64,000 nt of DNA from Blastomonas aquatica (GTDB taxonomy: Bacteria; Pseudomonadota; Alphaproteobacteria; Sphingomonadales; Sphingomonadaceae). Where the stretch lies: NCBI RefSeq assembly GCF_014639875.1, contig NZ_BMGD01000001.1, positions 682,001 to 746,000 of the forward strand. Reading direction: 5' to 3'. The notes below the pieces were generated by a model, which did no database searches, was not told the DNA's origin, and worked only from the letters and a program-made list of their open reading frames with translations. How positions within the stretch are numbered: position 1 is the stretch's first letter; each line of letters begins with the position of its first letter. Shown here in pieces: positions 9,435 to 17,561 of this stretch. A program made the position numbers and the translations under genes.

Positions 9435-10229
9435 TCATACCCGCGTCACGCTGACGTTCTGTTCGACCAGCGTCACGGTGCCGAAGGCGGTGAGGAAGGC
9501 GACATCGAGCGCATCGCGGCCGACGCCGATTTTCACCATTTCGCCAGCGGTCGCCATCCCGGTGGGATCGACCAGATGCCAGGCACCGCCATCGCCTGCC
9601 GGATCGGCGAGGAACACCTCTGCCACCGCGTGGAAATCGGGCGGGGTGACATCGGGGGCATAGACGCTGACGAAACGCGCAGGGATCGACGAGGCCCGAG
9701 CGAGCACGATCATAACATGCGCGTAATCGCGGCACACCCCGTGGCGCATGACGAAGCTGTCGAGCGCGGTGGTCGATCCATCCGAGCTGCCAGGCTGATA
9801 GACGAAATGCTCGGCGATCCAGTCCCGCATCGCCGCGATCCGCGCGCCGCCCTGCAGATCGCCGAACTCGGTCTCGACGAAGCTGTGGAACTTGGTGGCG
9901 GGGCAATAATGCGAATCGAACAGATATTGCACGGTTTCGCCCGGCAGCAGATGGAGCGCGATCTGCGGCAGCGCCGCGATATCTGCGAGCAGCCGCTGGA
10001 CGGTCACCCGCGCGCGATAATCGACGCTCAGCCGGCCCGAAGGGCGCAGCCAGATCCGCTCGCCGATACCGTCATGCGCCGCCACCCGGACGAAATGGTC
10101 GCAGGCGGGCGCATCGAGCGTGGCTGATACGATCACCTGCTCAGGGATCGCGGCGGCTTCGACCTGCAGCAGGATGTCGGTCGGCACGTCCATGTCGTAG
10201 GTCAGCGTGATGTGCAGATCGAGGGTCAT
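9435..10229 (-). CDS. Transglutaminase-like cysteine protease family protein
   Basis: 264 residues. The N-terminal half resembles the bacterial transglutaminase-like N-terminal region (DUF-type beta domain), and the C-terminal half is the transglutaminase core with a complete triad: Cys in [12 protein letters not shown], His in [10 protein letters not shown] and Asp in [10 protein letters not shown]. Such proteins are usually proteases or peptide-modifying enzymes rather than true cross-linkers. Start ATG at 10229 has GGAG about nine bases upstream. It lies between the rplA terminator and the unrecognised gene, and is not obviously linked to the ribosomal genes in function. Confidence 0.82.
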   Translation of the reverse strand: MTLDLHITLTYDMDVPTDILLQVEAAAIPEQVIVSATLDAPACDHFVRVAAHDGIGERIWLRPSGRLSVDYRARVTVQRLLADIAALPQIALHLLPGETVQYLFDSHYCPATKFHSFVETEFGDLQGGARIAAMRDWIAEHFVYQPGSSDGSTTALDSFVMRHGVCRDYAHVMIVLARASSIPARFVSVYAPDVTPPDFHAVAEVFLADPAGDGGAWHLVDPTGMATAGEMVKIGVGRDALDVAFLTAFGTVTLVEQNVSVTRV

Positions 10230-10285
10230 CTGGGCAGGCTCCGGAGGCGAGGGGAAAAGGATCGAGGTGTGCAAACACCAGACAC

Positions 10286-10320
10286 CAAAAAGGGGCCGAG
10301 GTTCCCCCCGGCCCCTTTAA
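10286..10320 (-). terminator. Rho-independent terminator of secE-nusG-rplK-rplA
   Basis: AAAGGGGCCG / CGGCCCCTTTT-type stem with A and T runs on both sides, 26 bp after the rplA stop. It separates the rplKA block from the downstream transglutaminase gene. Confidence 0.85.
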
Positions 10321-10345
10321 TGGGCTTAGCAGCAGATTGTGACGA

Positions 10346-11044
10346 TCAGCCAGCGTGGACTTCAGCCAGATCGACCTTCAGGCCGGGGCCCATCGACGAG
10401 CTGACCGAGATCTTGCGCAGGTACTTGCCCTTCGAGCCCGAAGGCTTGGCGCGCACGATCGCATCGACGAACGCATCGAAGTTGGCGCGCAGCGCCTCAT
10501 CGGTGAAGCTCGCCTTGCCGATGCCTGAGTGGATGATACCGGCCTTTTCGACGCGGAATTCGACCTGGCCGCCCTTGGCAGCCTTGACCGCTTCAGCGAC
10601 GTTCGGGGTGACGGTGCCCAGCTTGGGGTTCGGCATCAGGCCCTTGGGACCCAGCAGCTTACCCAGACGACCGACCACACCCATCATGTCGGGGGTGGCG
10701 ATGACGCGGTCATAGTCGACCTTGCCGTTCTGCATTTCTTCCATCAGGTCTTCGGCGCCGACGCGCTCGGCACCGGCAGCAAGCGCTGCTTCGGCCTTGT
10801 CGCCACGTGCGAACACGGCGACGCGAACGTCCTTGCCGGTTCCCGAAGGCAGCGACACGACACCGCGAACCATCTGGTCGGCATGACGCGGGTCAACGCC
10901 CAGGTTCAGCGCGACTTCGATGGTCTCGTCGAACTTCGAGGTTGCCAGTTCCTTGATGGTCTTGATGGCTTCATCAACGCCATACAGCTTTTCAGCGTCG
11001 AGCTTGGCGGCGAGAGTCTTCGCCTTCTTGGTCACTTTTGCCAT
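10346..11044 (-). CDS. rplA: 50S ribosomal protein L1
   Basis: A 232-residue protein of the L1 stalk, involved in E-site tRNA release; in many bacteria it also represses the rplKA mRNA. The sequence shows the two-domain L1 layout with the signature [12 protein letters not shown] and the conserved ending [12 protein letters not shown]. It starts 5 bp after rplK and ends before a strong terminator. Confidence 0.98.
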   Translation of the reverse strand: MAKVTKKAKTLAAKLDAEKLYGVDEAIKTIKELATSKFDETIEVALNLGVDPRHADQMVRGVVSLPSGTGKDVRVAVFARGDKAEAALAAGAERVGAEDLMEEMQNGKVDYDRVIATPDMMGVVGRLGKLLGPKGLMPNPKLGTVTPNVAEAVKAAKGGQVEFRVEKAGIIHSGIGKASFTDEALRANFDAFVDAIVRAKPSGSKGKYLRKISVSSSMGPGLKVDLAEVHAG

Positions 11045-11049
11045 GATAC

Positions 11050-11481
11050 TCAGCCCTCCACCACTTCAAGGCCCATCGACGTCGCCGAGCCTTCGATAAT
11101 CTTCGTTGCCGCTTCAATGTCGTTGGCATTGAGGTCGGCCATCTTCGTCTGCGCGATTTCAGCCAGCTGCGAACGCTTGATCGTTCCGGCGGTTTCCTTG
11201 CCAGGAAGCTTCGATCCGCTCTTCAGGCCAGCGGCCTTCTTGATCAGATAGCTGGCAGGCGGGGTCTTGGTCACGAACGTGAAGCTGCGATCGCCGAACA
11301 CGGTGATCACGGTGGGCAGCGGCGTGCCCTTTTCCATTTCCTGCGTCGCAGCGTTGAACTGCTTGCAGAATTCCATGATGTTCACGCCGCGCTGACCCAG
11401 AGCCGGGCCAATTGGCGGGGAGGGGTTGGCAGAGCCCGCAGGCACCTGCAGCTTGATATAGCCTTCAATCTTTTTTGCCAC
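11050..11481 (-). CDS. rplK: 50S ribosomal protein L11
   Basis: A 143-residue protein at the GTPase-associated centre. N-terminal [30 protein letters not shown] and C-terminal RNA-binding domain with [19 protein letters not shown] are canonical. The gene is preceded by a transcribed 250-bp spacer from nusG that holds a large inverted-repeat element. Confidence 0.98.
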   Translation of the reverse strand: MAKKIEGYIKLQVPAGSANPSPPIGPALGQRGVNIMEFCKQFNAATQEMEKGTPLPTVITVFGDRSFTFVTKTPPASYLIKKAAGLKSGSKLPGKETAGTIKRSQLAEIAQTKMADLNANDIEAATKIIEGSATSMGLEVVEG

Positions 11482-11579
11482 GATGGCACTCCTTCATTCT
11501 GTCGGGCGATCAGCGGATGCCGGTTGCCCTCAAATTAAGCGGTCAGACAGCCCACCTGGGTGAGCCTCCCGCAACTTCA

Positions 11580-11730
11580 TCCTCTCCCTTTACGGGAGAG
11601 GATACGGAGCCTTGGCAGCTTCGCTGCCTAGGCGGAGTTGGAGAGGGCTTGTCCGGGGGCCAATTGTGCTCCCAGCCCTCTCCCTGCTTCGCTTACGCGA
11701 AGCTGTCCCTCTCCCGTAAAGGGAGAGGGT
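11580..11730. repeat. Cloverleaf-like inverted repeat element between nusG and rplK
   Basis: The outer arms 11581-11601 and 11708-11728 are perfect 21-bp inverted repeats, each itself palindromic (CTCTCCCTTTACGGGAGAG core). Inner arms GGAGAGGGCT (11640-11649) and AGCCCTCTCC (11674-11683) also pair perfectly. Two side hairpins sit between them: GGCAGCTTCGCTGCC (11614-11628) and GCTTCGCTTACGCGAAGC (11686-11703). It contains no gene. Confidence 0.8.
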
Positions 11731-11735
11731 AAACC

Positions 11736-12272
11736 TTATTTCGCCAGTTCGACGTGCTCGAAGTCGAGATCGACCGGGGTCGCACGGCCGAAGATCGAAA
11801 CCGAGACCTTGACCCGGGCCTTGTCGAAATCGAGTTCTTCCACGATGCCGTTGAAGCTTGCGAACGGGCCTTCGAGCACCTTGACCGAATCGCCGATTTC
11901 GTAATCGACATCGATCCGCTGGCGCGGCGCGTTGGCGGCTTCTTCTTTGGTGTTGAGGATGCGGGCAGCCTCGGCGTCGCTGATCGCCTGCGGCTTGCCG
12001 TTGGGGCCCAGGAAGCCGGTCACCTTGGGCGTGTTCTTGACGACGTGATACACATCATCGGTCATCGCCAGCTTGGCCAGCACATATCCCGGGAAAAACT
12101 TGCGCTCGGTCTGCACCTTCTTGCCGCGACGCACTTCGGTCACGGTCTCGGTGGGCACTTCGACCTGCTCGACCAAAGCCGACAGGCCCATGCGCTCGGC
12201 ATCGGCCAAGATCGCGTCGCGAACCTTGTTCTCGAAGCCCGAATAAGCGTGAATGATGTACCAGCGCGACAT
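11736..12272 (-). CDS. nusG: Transcription termination/antitermination factor NusG
   Basis: 178 residues. The NGN domain occupies about residues 1-115 (MSRWYIIHAYSGFENKV, then FPGYVLAKL and TPKVTGFLG), and the C-terminal KOW domain follows (GDSVKVLEGPFASFNGIVEE). NusG binds RNA polymerase and couples it to Rho or the ribosome. It is the second gene of secE-nusG-rplK-rplA. Length and motifs are canonical. Confidence 0.98.
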   Translation of the reverse strand: MSRWYIIHAYSGFENKVRDAILADAERMGLSALVEQVEVPTETVTEVRRGKKVQTERKFFPGYVLAKLAMTDDVYHVVKNTPKVTGFLGPNGKPQAISDAEAARILNTKEEAANAPRQRIDVDYEIGDSVKVLEGPFASFNGIVEELDFDKARVKVSVSIFGRATPVDLDFEHVELAK

Positions 12273-12316
12273 TCAGTTCTCTTTCAAAATTTCCGGGCCA
12301 AATTACCGGCCTGGCA

Positions 12317-12523
12317 TCACGCGAGCGTGAGCAACCACTTGACGACAGCGCCGAACACCGAATCGACCGCGAGGAAGAAAATCGCCAGGATCGTCATCAT
12401 GATGAACACCATGATGGCGGTGGTGATCGTTTCCTGACGGCTCGGCCAGACGACCTTCGATGCCTCGGTCTTGACCTGATTCACGAACTCGCCGGGACTG
12501 GTCTTCTTTCGCTCAGTGGCCAT
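12317..12523 (-). CDS. secE: Preprotein translocase subunit SecE
   Basis: A 68-residue single-span form of SecE, a core subunit of the SecYEG channel. A cytoplasmic helix with KVVWPSRQETI is followed by one transmembrane segment (TAIMVFIMMTILAIFFLAVD). ATG 12523 is chosen over the TTG nine bases upstream. The downstream gene is nusG, and tRNA-Trp lies upstream, the usual bacterial arrangement. Confidence 0.96.
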   Translation of the reverse strand: MATERKKTSPGEFVNQVKTEASKVVWPSRQETITTAIMVFIMMTILAIFFLAVDSVFGAVVKWLLTLA

Positions 12524-12637
12524 GGCCTTCAAACTTTCCTGTTTCCGATTCGCGGGGCATCATCATGCTGCAGGCACATCGCCGCCAGCCCTGCCCGGCT
12601 GAAACACGATATATGCGCCCTGTCGGAGAAAGACAGC

Positions 12638-12666
12638 CCCATAACCTCGCAAAGCCGCAGAGGCAA
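12638..12666 (-). promoter_or_regulatory. Candidate promoter for secE-nusG-rplKA
   Basis: On the minus strand TTGCCT (12666-12661), 17-base spacer, TATGGG (12643-12638), about 115 bp upstream of secE and downstream of tRNA-Trp. Confidence 0.35.
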
Positions 12667-12696
12667 GGGGATTCAGAAACCCGGGGGATTCAGAAA
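12667..12696. repeat. 13-bp direct repeat GGGGATTCAGAAA (two copies)
   Basis: Copies at 12667-12679 and 12684-12696, in the spacer between tRNA-Trp and secE. Function unknown. Confidence 0.5.
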
Positions 12697-12712
12697 GCTG
12701 GGGAAGGGCCGC

Positions 12713-12788
12713 TGGCAGGAGTGGAGGGATTCGAACCCCCGGCATTCGGTTTTGGAGACCGACGCTCTACCAGCTGAGCTACACTCCT
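12713..12788 (-). tRNA. tRNA-Trp (anticodon CCA)
   Basis: On the minus strand the sequence runs AGGAGTG acceptor, D-arm GCTCAGCTGGTAGAGC, anticodon arm TCGGT-CTCCAAA-ACCGA, T-arm with GGTTCGAATCC, and CACTCCT-G-CCA. All four stems pair, the anticodon is CCA and the terminal CCA is encoded. It lies directly upstream of secE, a common location for tRNA-Trp. Confidence 0.97.
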
Positions 12789-12820
12789 ACGCGGCAGGCC
12801 GTCGCCATTAGCGGCTGCAC

Positions 12821-12880
12821 AGGCACTTCGCAAGCATTACAGGCACTGGGCAAGCATTACAGGCGCTGGGCAAGCATTGC
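12821..12880. repeat. Three tandem 20-bp repeats
   Basis: Three adjoining units of the form AGGCACTGGGCAAGCATTAC (12841-12860), with units at 12821-12840 and 12861-12880 differing at 2 positions each. They lie upstream of tRNA-Trp (minus strand) and downstream of rpsI. Confidence 0.85.
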
Positions 12881-12923
12881 TGTGCGTATTCCAGCGCCCG
12901 AACGCACATCGGGGCGACCGCTG

Positions 12924-12960
12924 CCCCATGATTTGCGCCGGAAAGGCGCTGTCATGGGGG
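12924..12960 (-). terminator. Strong hairpin downstream of rpsI, possible terminator
   Basis: CCCCATGA-TTTGCGCC, loop GGAAA, GGCGCTG-TCATGGGG forms a long imperfect stem 70 bp after the rpsI stop. There is no T-run, so a Rho-dependent or 3'-end protective role is equally possible. Confidence 0.4.
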
Positions 12961-13028
12961 CGATCACCCCGTGTGAATTCAAAGCCGGTATGCACCAGGC
13001 CCCAAAAGGACCCGGAACACAAAGCCGA

Positions 13029-13544
13029 TCAGCGCTTCGAGAACTGGAAGCTCTTGCGCGCCTTGGCCTTGCCGTACTTCTTACGCTCGACGGTGCGGCT
13101 GTCGCGGGTCAGGAACCCGGCCGACTTGACCGCGCTGCGCAGCGTGGGCTCGTACTTGCTGAGCGCCTGGCTGATGCCGTGCTTGACGGCGCCGGCCTGG
13201 CCCGAAAGACCACCACCCTTGACGGTGCAAATGACATCATACTGACCACGACGATCGGTGATGTCGAACACCTGGTTGATCACCAGACGCAGCGTGGGAC
13301 GTGCAAAGTACACTTCCTGGTCGCGCTTGTTGACGATGATCTTGCCGGTGCCGGGCTTCAGCCATACGCGGGCCACAGCATCCTTGCGGCGACCGGTTGC
13401 ATAGGCACGGCCCTGCTTGTCGAGTTCCTGCTCACGGATCGGCGCGGGTGCGCCGCCACCGCCGGTGTGGGCGGGGTTGATCGGGGTTTCGATGTCGGCG
13501 GCGATGTCCTTGATGTCGGACAGGGATTGCACGGTATCAGACAT
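13029..13544 (-). CDS. rpsI: 30S ribosomal protein S9
   Basis: 171 residues, about 40 longer than E. coli S9 owing to an N-terminal extension ([19 protein letters not shown]... with a Gly-rich GGGGAPAP), common in sphingomonads. The core begins at [18 protein letters not shown], and the C-terminus [18 protein letters not shown] carries the tail that contacts P-site tRNA. The start ATG overlaps the rplM stop by one base (TAATG), so the two are translationally coupled. Confidence 0.97.
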   Translation of the reverse strand: MSDTVQSLSDIKDIAADIETPINPAHTGGGGAPAPIREQELDKQGRAYATGRRKDAVARVWLKPGTGKIIVNKRDQEVYFARPTLRLVINQVFDITDRRGQYDVICTVKGGGLSGQAGAVKHGISQALSKYEPTLRSAVKSAGFLTRDSRTVERKKYGKAKARKSFQFSKR

Positions 13545-14023
13545 TATGCACCCACCTTGTTCTTGCGGTTGAGCGAGGCAACGTCGAGCGCTTCAGGCTT
13601 CTGGCCTGCATGCGGATGCTCGGTGCCGGTAAAGAGATGCAGGTTGCGCATCTGCTGGCGGCCCAGAGGACCACGGGGAACCATGCGCTCCACCGCCTTT
13701 TCAAGCACGCGCTCGGGGAAGCGGCCGTCGAGCACCTTGGCTGCGGTCACTTCCTTGATGCCACCGATATAACCGGTGTGCTTGTAATAGACCTTCTTGT
13801 CGCGCTTGTTGCCGGTCAGCATCACCTTGCCGGCGTTGATGACGATGACATGGTCACCGCAATCGACGTGCGGGGTGTAGCTCGGCTTGTGCTTGCCGCG
13901 CAGGATGTTGGCGATGATCACCGCAACGCGGCCGACCACCAGTCCGTCGGCATCAATAATATGCCATTTCTTTTCCACGTCAGCCGGTTTGATCGACTTG
14001 GTGGTCTTGAGCAAAGCCTTCAT
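13544..14023 (-). CDS. rplM: 50S ribosomal protein L13
   Basis: 159 residues; an early-assembly protein of the large subunit. Motifs include [17 protein letters not shown] and [18 protein letters not shown]. The ATG at 14023 is chosen ([10 protein letters not shown]); a TTG nine bases upstream is in frame but unlikely. First gene of rplM-rpsI. Confidence 0.97.
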   Translation of the reverse strand: MKALLKTTKSIKPADVEKKWHIIDADGLVVGRVAVIIANILRGKHKPSYTPHVDCGDHVIVINAGKVMLTGNKRDKKVYYKHTGYIGGIKEVTAAKVLDGRFPERVLEKAVERMVPRGPLGRQQMRNLHLFTGTEHPHAGQKPEALDVASLNRKNKVGA

Positions 14024-14501
14024 GGCCTTCAACCTTCCAAAACATCAGCCGGTCATTGCAGGGTCCCTTTGGAGAGGGACACACAACAAGCGGCGGACAC
14101 ATTTCTGTGAGACGAACGGACCCTGAGTGGCCCGAGCGAAGCGCGGCTAATGACGTTGGGACCCCCGCAAGTCAAGCATTTTGGGGGGATTGCAAAGGGG
14201 TAGCATAATACCTCTGAAGTTTTGGCCGTGCTGCGAGCGAATGCGCAAGGTACGATTCGCGGGAGAATTGCGTCGGTTTGCGTTGCGACTTTTGGCAGCG
14301 TTCCCGACCGATGGGCGAGCCTGGCAGGTCAGGTTAACCGAGTGGCGCCAGTAGCTGTGCCGGGCAGGCTTGCGCACTGACCGCACAACCAGGGCCACAA
14401 TGGCAGCACTCGCATGCCGATTCGCGCGAGGATCGAAAAGCAGCCGGAGCCCGCCAAAGGTGGTCACAGACTGGGCCTGGGCGCCACCGTGCCCAGTGGA
14501 A
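14024..14501. other. Gene-free 478-bp region with the rplM promoter
   Basis: This gap lies between cutA and rplM, both on the minus strand. The right half (near 14146-14175) has the candidate rplM promoter. The rest shows a short hairpin CTGGGC/GCCCAG near 14477-14496 just after cutA and no convincing gene on either strand. Confidence 0.6.
14146..14175 (-). promoter_or_regulatory. Candidate promoter for rplM-rpsI
   Basis: On the minus strand TTGACT (14175-14170), 18-base spacer, ATTAGC (14151-14146), giving a leader of about 115 nt. The TTGACT hexamer and TAGC core are shared with the rplJ candidate. Confidence 0.45.
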
Positions 14502-14852
14502 TCAATCGATCGCCAGCGTTTGCGCCAGCACCCAGGCGCGAAAGCTCGGCGGACAGTATTCGACCGGAAGCACCAGCACCGCAGGCTCGTCGTAGCTGTG
14601 CAGGTGGACGATCCGTGCGACCAGCGCCTTGGATTGCGGCAGTGCGGTCTTGAAAAGCACCGGCACCTCGGCCTTTTCGGTAAGCGATCCCTGCCAGTGG
14701 AAGATCGCAATCGTGGGCGACAAGATGTTCGCGCAGGCGGCAAGCTGCTCACGCACCACGGTCCGGGCGATCGTCCGGGCCTCTTCCTCGTCGGCAAACG
14801 GACAGTAGACCAGCCGGAGATCCGACGTGTCGCTGGCCAAATCGCCGATCAT
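14502..14852 (-). CDS. cutA: Divalent-cation tolerance protein CutA
   Basis: 116 residues with the CutA1 fold signature: LRLVYCPFADEEEARTIARTVVREQLAACANIL near the N-terminus and IFHWQGSLTEKAEVPVLFKT in the middle, with a C-terminal LVLPVE. CutA forms trimers and has been linked to copper tolerance in E. coli; its precise role is unclear. The ATG overlaps the ctaA stop (ATGA at 14852-14849), so it is coupled to heme A synthase, a copper-oxidase assembly gene. Confidence 0.88.
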   Translation of the reverse strand: MIGDLASDTSDLRLVYCPFADEEEARTIARTVVREQLAACANILSPTIAIFHWQGSLTEKAEVPVLFKTALPQSKALVARIVHLHSYDEPAVLVLPVEYCPPSFRAWVLAQTLAID

Positions 14853-15934
14853 GCAAGGGCGGTCCGCGAGGGTGCGGGGTAGGCCTGTACCTGCCCCAGC
14901 CGGTGCGCACCCCATGCCGTGGTCGCGACAAGCACCGCACCCACCGCCTGGTGCAGCACCGCCAGATGCAGATCGACGCTGCTCATAACCGTGGCGATCC
15001 CGAGCAGCACCTGCACCCCGAACGCCGCGTGAATCGCAAGCGAAATACGCCGGTCGACCCTGCGCACCGACCGTCCCATCACCACCAGTGCGGCGACGGC
15101 GGCAAAGGCCCACCAACGGTGGATAAAGTGCAGCAGGAACGGATCATAGGTCAACGCATGGAGCACGCCCTGCGACCAGTCGACATCCACCGGAAAAAAC
15201 GACCCGTTCATCAGCGGCCAGCTCTTGGCGGCATAGCCCGCATTGAGCCCGGCCACCCAGGCGCCGAACAGCAGTTGCACGAACAGCACTCCAATCACCG
15301 CGAAGCTCAACCCGGTCATTCGGGCAGGCCTGGCCGCAGGATTGCGCGCGAGCGCCTTGAGGTCGAGCGCGGTCCAGATCAGCCCGGCCATGATGAAGAG
15401 CGCATTGAGCAGGTGCACCGCCAGCCGGAAATGGCTGACATCGGTGCGCTCGGACAGACCCGACGACACCATCCACCAGCCGACCGCACCCTGCAAACCA
15501 CCCAGCGCGAACAAGGCCGTGAGCCGCAGGCCATAGCCCTGCGGAATTGCGCGGCGCACGGCAAAATACAGGAAGGGCAGCGCGAACGCGACTCCGACCA
15601 ACCGTCCGAGCAGCCGGTGGATATACTCCCAGAAATAGATGTTCTTGAACTCGGCCAACGTCATGCCGACGTTGACTTCGGTATATTCCGGGATGAGTTT
15701 GTATTTTTCGAATTCGTTCACCCAGGCAGCCTCGCTCAGCGGCGGCAGCGTTCCGGTGACGACGTTCCATTCGGTGATCGACAGCCCCGATTCGGTCAGG
15801 CGGGTGATTCCACCGACCACCACCATGATGAACACCAACAGCGCCACGCCATACAGCCAGTTGGCAATGGCCGAGGGGGCGGCGCGTCCGCGCGGGTGCG
15901 CGGCGAGAACACGGGCGTGCGAGAGGCTTGTCAT
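14849..15934 (-). CDS. ctaA: Heme A synthase (COX15/CtaA)
   Basis: 361 residues, about eight transmembrane segments. It oxidises the heme O methyl group to heme A for aa3-type cytochrome oxidase. Heme-ligand His residues occur in EYIHRLLGR, SHFRLAVHLLNA, LHFIHRWWAF and AVLHQAVGA, and the N-terminal GGITRLTESGLSITEW is the COX15 signature. Start ATG 15934 (MTSLSHARV) is taken; the frame is open upstream but no ribosome site supports a longer protein. Divergent from the MerC gene, with a shared regulatory gap. Confidence 0.95.
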   Translation of the reverse strand: MTSLSHARVLAAHPRGRAAPSAIANWLYGVALLVFIMVVVGGITRLTESGLSITEWNVVTGTLPPLSEAAWVNEFEKYKLIPEYTEVNVGMTLAEFKNIYFWEYIHRLLGRLVGVAFALPFLYFAVRRAIPQGYGLRLTALFALGGLQGAVGWWMVSSGLSERTDVSHFRLAVHLLNALFIMAGLIWTALDLKALARNPAARPARMTGLSFAVIGVLFVQLLFGAWVAGLNAGYAAKSWPLMNGSFFPVDVDWSQGVLHALTYDPFLLHFIHRWWAFAAVAALVVMGRSVRRVDRRISLAIHAAFGVQVLLGIATVMSSVDLHLAVLHQAVGAVLVATTAWGAHRLGQVQAYPAPSRTALA

Positions 15935-16057
15935 GCTGTCGCATTTCGGATGCTGCAGGCCTGCTTGCAAGGTCTTTTTTTGCGCCGCAGCGTAGCGATC
16001 CCTGGCTTTGTCCAGCGTGGTATTTTTATCGTCGGGTGCGCAAGCAACATTGCGCAA

Positions 16058-16070
16058 TGATATTATATCA
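16058..16070. promoter_or_regulatory. Palindrome TGATATTATATCA, candidate metalloregulator (Fur/Zur-type) operator
   Basis: A perfect 6-1-6 dyad in an AT-rich patch, 4 bp before the earliest MerC start codon and about 125 bp upstream of divergent ctaA. Its form resembles Fur/Zur-family operators. Which regulator binds is not known. Confidence 0.4.
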
Positions 16071-16075
16071 CCTAT

Positions 16076-16462
16076 GTGCAGGGCATGTTGTCTCGTATCA
16101 CCAAATCTGGCCAGCTCGATTCTGCAGCGATTGCGCTGTCGGCGTTGTGCATGGTGCACTGTGCCGCCGGCATCTGGCTGGTGGCGGGCTTCGCGTCTTT
16201 GGGCGGCGTTTTGCTATCCCCTTGGGTACACGAGATCGGTTTCGTCCTCGCCGCGATCATGGCTGCGCTTGCGCTCGGCCATGGGGCCCGGACGCATGGC
16301 GCAAGACTGCCGCTTTTGATCGGCGTCGTCGGCATCGCCTCGATGCTGATGGCAATGACAGTTCCGCACGGTAGCGCCTATGAATATGGTTTCACGCTCG
16401 CAGGCGTGGCCGCGTTGAGCATCGCGCACCTGCTCAATTACCGCGCGGCCCGCCAAGGCTGA
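16076..16462 (+). CDS. MerC domain-containing membrane protein
   Basis: 128 residues (GTG start at 16076; ATG at 16085 gives 125 and is equally likely, since neither has a good ribosome site). Four hydrophobic segments are visible. The first contains the Cys-rich MerC motif region ALSALCMVHCAAG; MerC transporters carry paired cysteines there that bind Hg(II). No mer operon is present. In this lineage stand-alone MerC-domain proteins are common and may handle another metal. Adjacent to a Fur/Zur-like palindrome. Confidence 0.8.
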   Translation: MQGMLSRITKSGQLDSAAIALSALCMVHCAAGIWLVAGFASLGGVLLSPWVHEIGFVLAAIMAALALGHGARTHGARLPLLIGVVGIASMLMAMTVPHGSAYEYGFTLAGVAALSIAHLLNYRAARQG

Positions 16463-16535
16463 GTGTTTCACGCAAGCCGGGCACTAACATTCGCACTTGC
16501 CCTTTGCCTGCCATCCGCGCCAAGAGTTGCGGCCT

Positions 16536-17561
16536 ATGATCAGCACCGACACCAGCACCGCCCAGATCGACATCCACATCAATGGCGAGCCGCGCCGCGT
16601 GCCTGCCGGGCAGAGCATCGCCGCATTGGTGACCACGCTGGCGCTTGACCCGGCCAAGGTCGCGGTCGAACGCAATCTTGAGATCGTGCCGCGCTCGACG
16701 CTGGCCGACGTTGTGGTGGGTGAGGGCGATCGCCTGGAGATCGTACACTTCGTCGGCGGCGGCGATCATGCTGCAAGCATCCCCATGGACAGCGACGATA
16801 GCTGGAGCGTGGCAGGCCACACCTTCACCTCACGGCTGATCGTCGGTACCGGCAAGTACAAGGATTTTGCCCAGAACGCCGCCGCGCTCGAAGCCTCGGG
16901 TGCGCAGATCGTCACCGTCGCGGTCCGCCGGGTCAACGTGTCCGATCCCAGCGCGCCGATGCTGACCGACTTCATCGATCCCAAGAAGGTCACCTATCTG
17001 CCCAATACCGCAGGCTGCTTCACCGGCGAGGACGCAATCCGCACATTGCGGCTGGCGCGCGAGGCCGGCGGCTGGGATCTGGTCAAGCTTGAAGTGCTGG
17101 GCGAGGCCAAGACGCTGTATCCCGACATGCACGAGACGCTGCGCGCCACCGAAATCCTGGCCAAGGAAGGCTTCAAGCCGATGGTCTATTGCGTCGATGA
17201 TCCGATCGGCGCCAAGCGGCTCGAAGATGCAGGCGCAGTCGCAATCATGCCGCTGGGCGCACCGATCGGATCGGGTCTGGGAATCCAGAACCGGGTGACG
17301 ATCCGCCTGATCGTTGAAAACGCCAAGGTTCCGGTGCTGGTCGATGCAGGGGTCGGCACCGCGTCCGATGCGGCAATCGCAATGGAACTGGGCTGCGACG
17401 GCGTGCTGATGAACACCGCGATTGCCGAGGCCAAGGACCCGATCCGGATGGCCCGTGCGATGAAGCGGGCAGTCGAGGCCGGTCGCGATGCCTATCTGGC
17501 GGGGCGCATGGGAACCCGCAAATACGCCGATCCCTCAAGCCCGCTTGCCGGACTGATCTGA
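16536..17561 (+). CDS. thiG: ThiS-ThiG fusion: sulfur carrier protein plus thiazole synthase
   Basis: 341 residues. Residues about 10-76 are a ThiS (ubiquitin-like) domain: [22 protein letters not shown] to [12 protein letters not shown], with the Gly-Gly tail at 74-76. Residues about 84-341 are Thi[16 protein letters not shown], the Schiff-base Lys in [10 protein letters not shown] and phosphate-site [12 protein letters not shown]. Together they make the thiazole phosphate part of thiamine. ThiS normally ends at its Gly-Gly, where sulfur is loaded, but here the tail is internal. ATG 16536 is the start of ThiS homology. No TPP riboswitch is evident upstream. Confidence 0.93.
   Translation: MISTDTSTAQIDIHINGEPRRVPAGQSIAALVTTLALDPAKVAVERNLEIVPRSTLADVVVGEGDRLEIVHFVGGGDHAASIPMDSDDSWSVAGHTFTSRLIVGTGKYKDFAQNAAALEASGAQIVTVAVRRVNVSDPSAPMLTDFIDPKKVTYLPNTAGCFTGEDAIRTLRLAREAGGWDLVKLEVLGEAKTLYPDMHETLRATEILAKEGFKPMVYCVDDPIGAKRLEDAGAVAIMPLGAPIGSGLGIQNRVTIRLIVENAKVPVLVDAGVGTASDAAIAMELGCDGVLMNTAIAEAKDPIRMARAMKRAVEAGRDAYLAGRMGTRKYADPSSPLAGLI

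Noticed and set aside
12821-12880. Possible CRISPR array
   Set aside because: The units are directly adjoining with no unique spacers and no cas genes are present; it is a plain tandem repeat.
16463-16535. TPP riboswitch upstream of thiSG
   Set aside because: The gap is short and the conserved CTGAGA and ACCTGA elements are absent.
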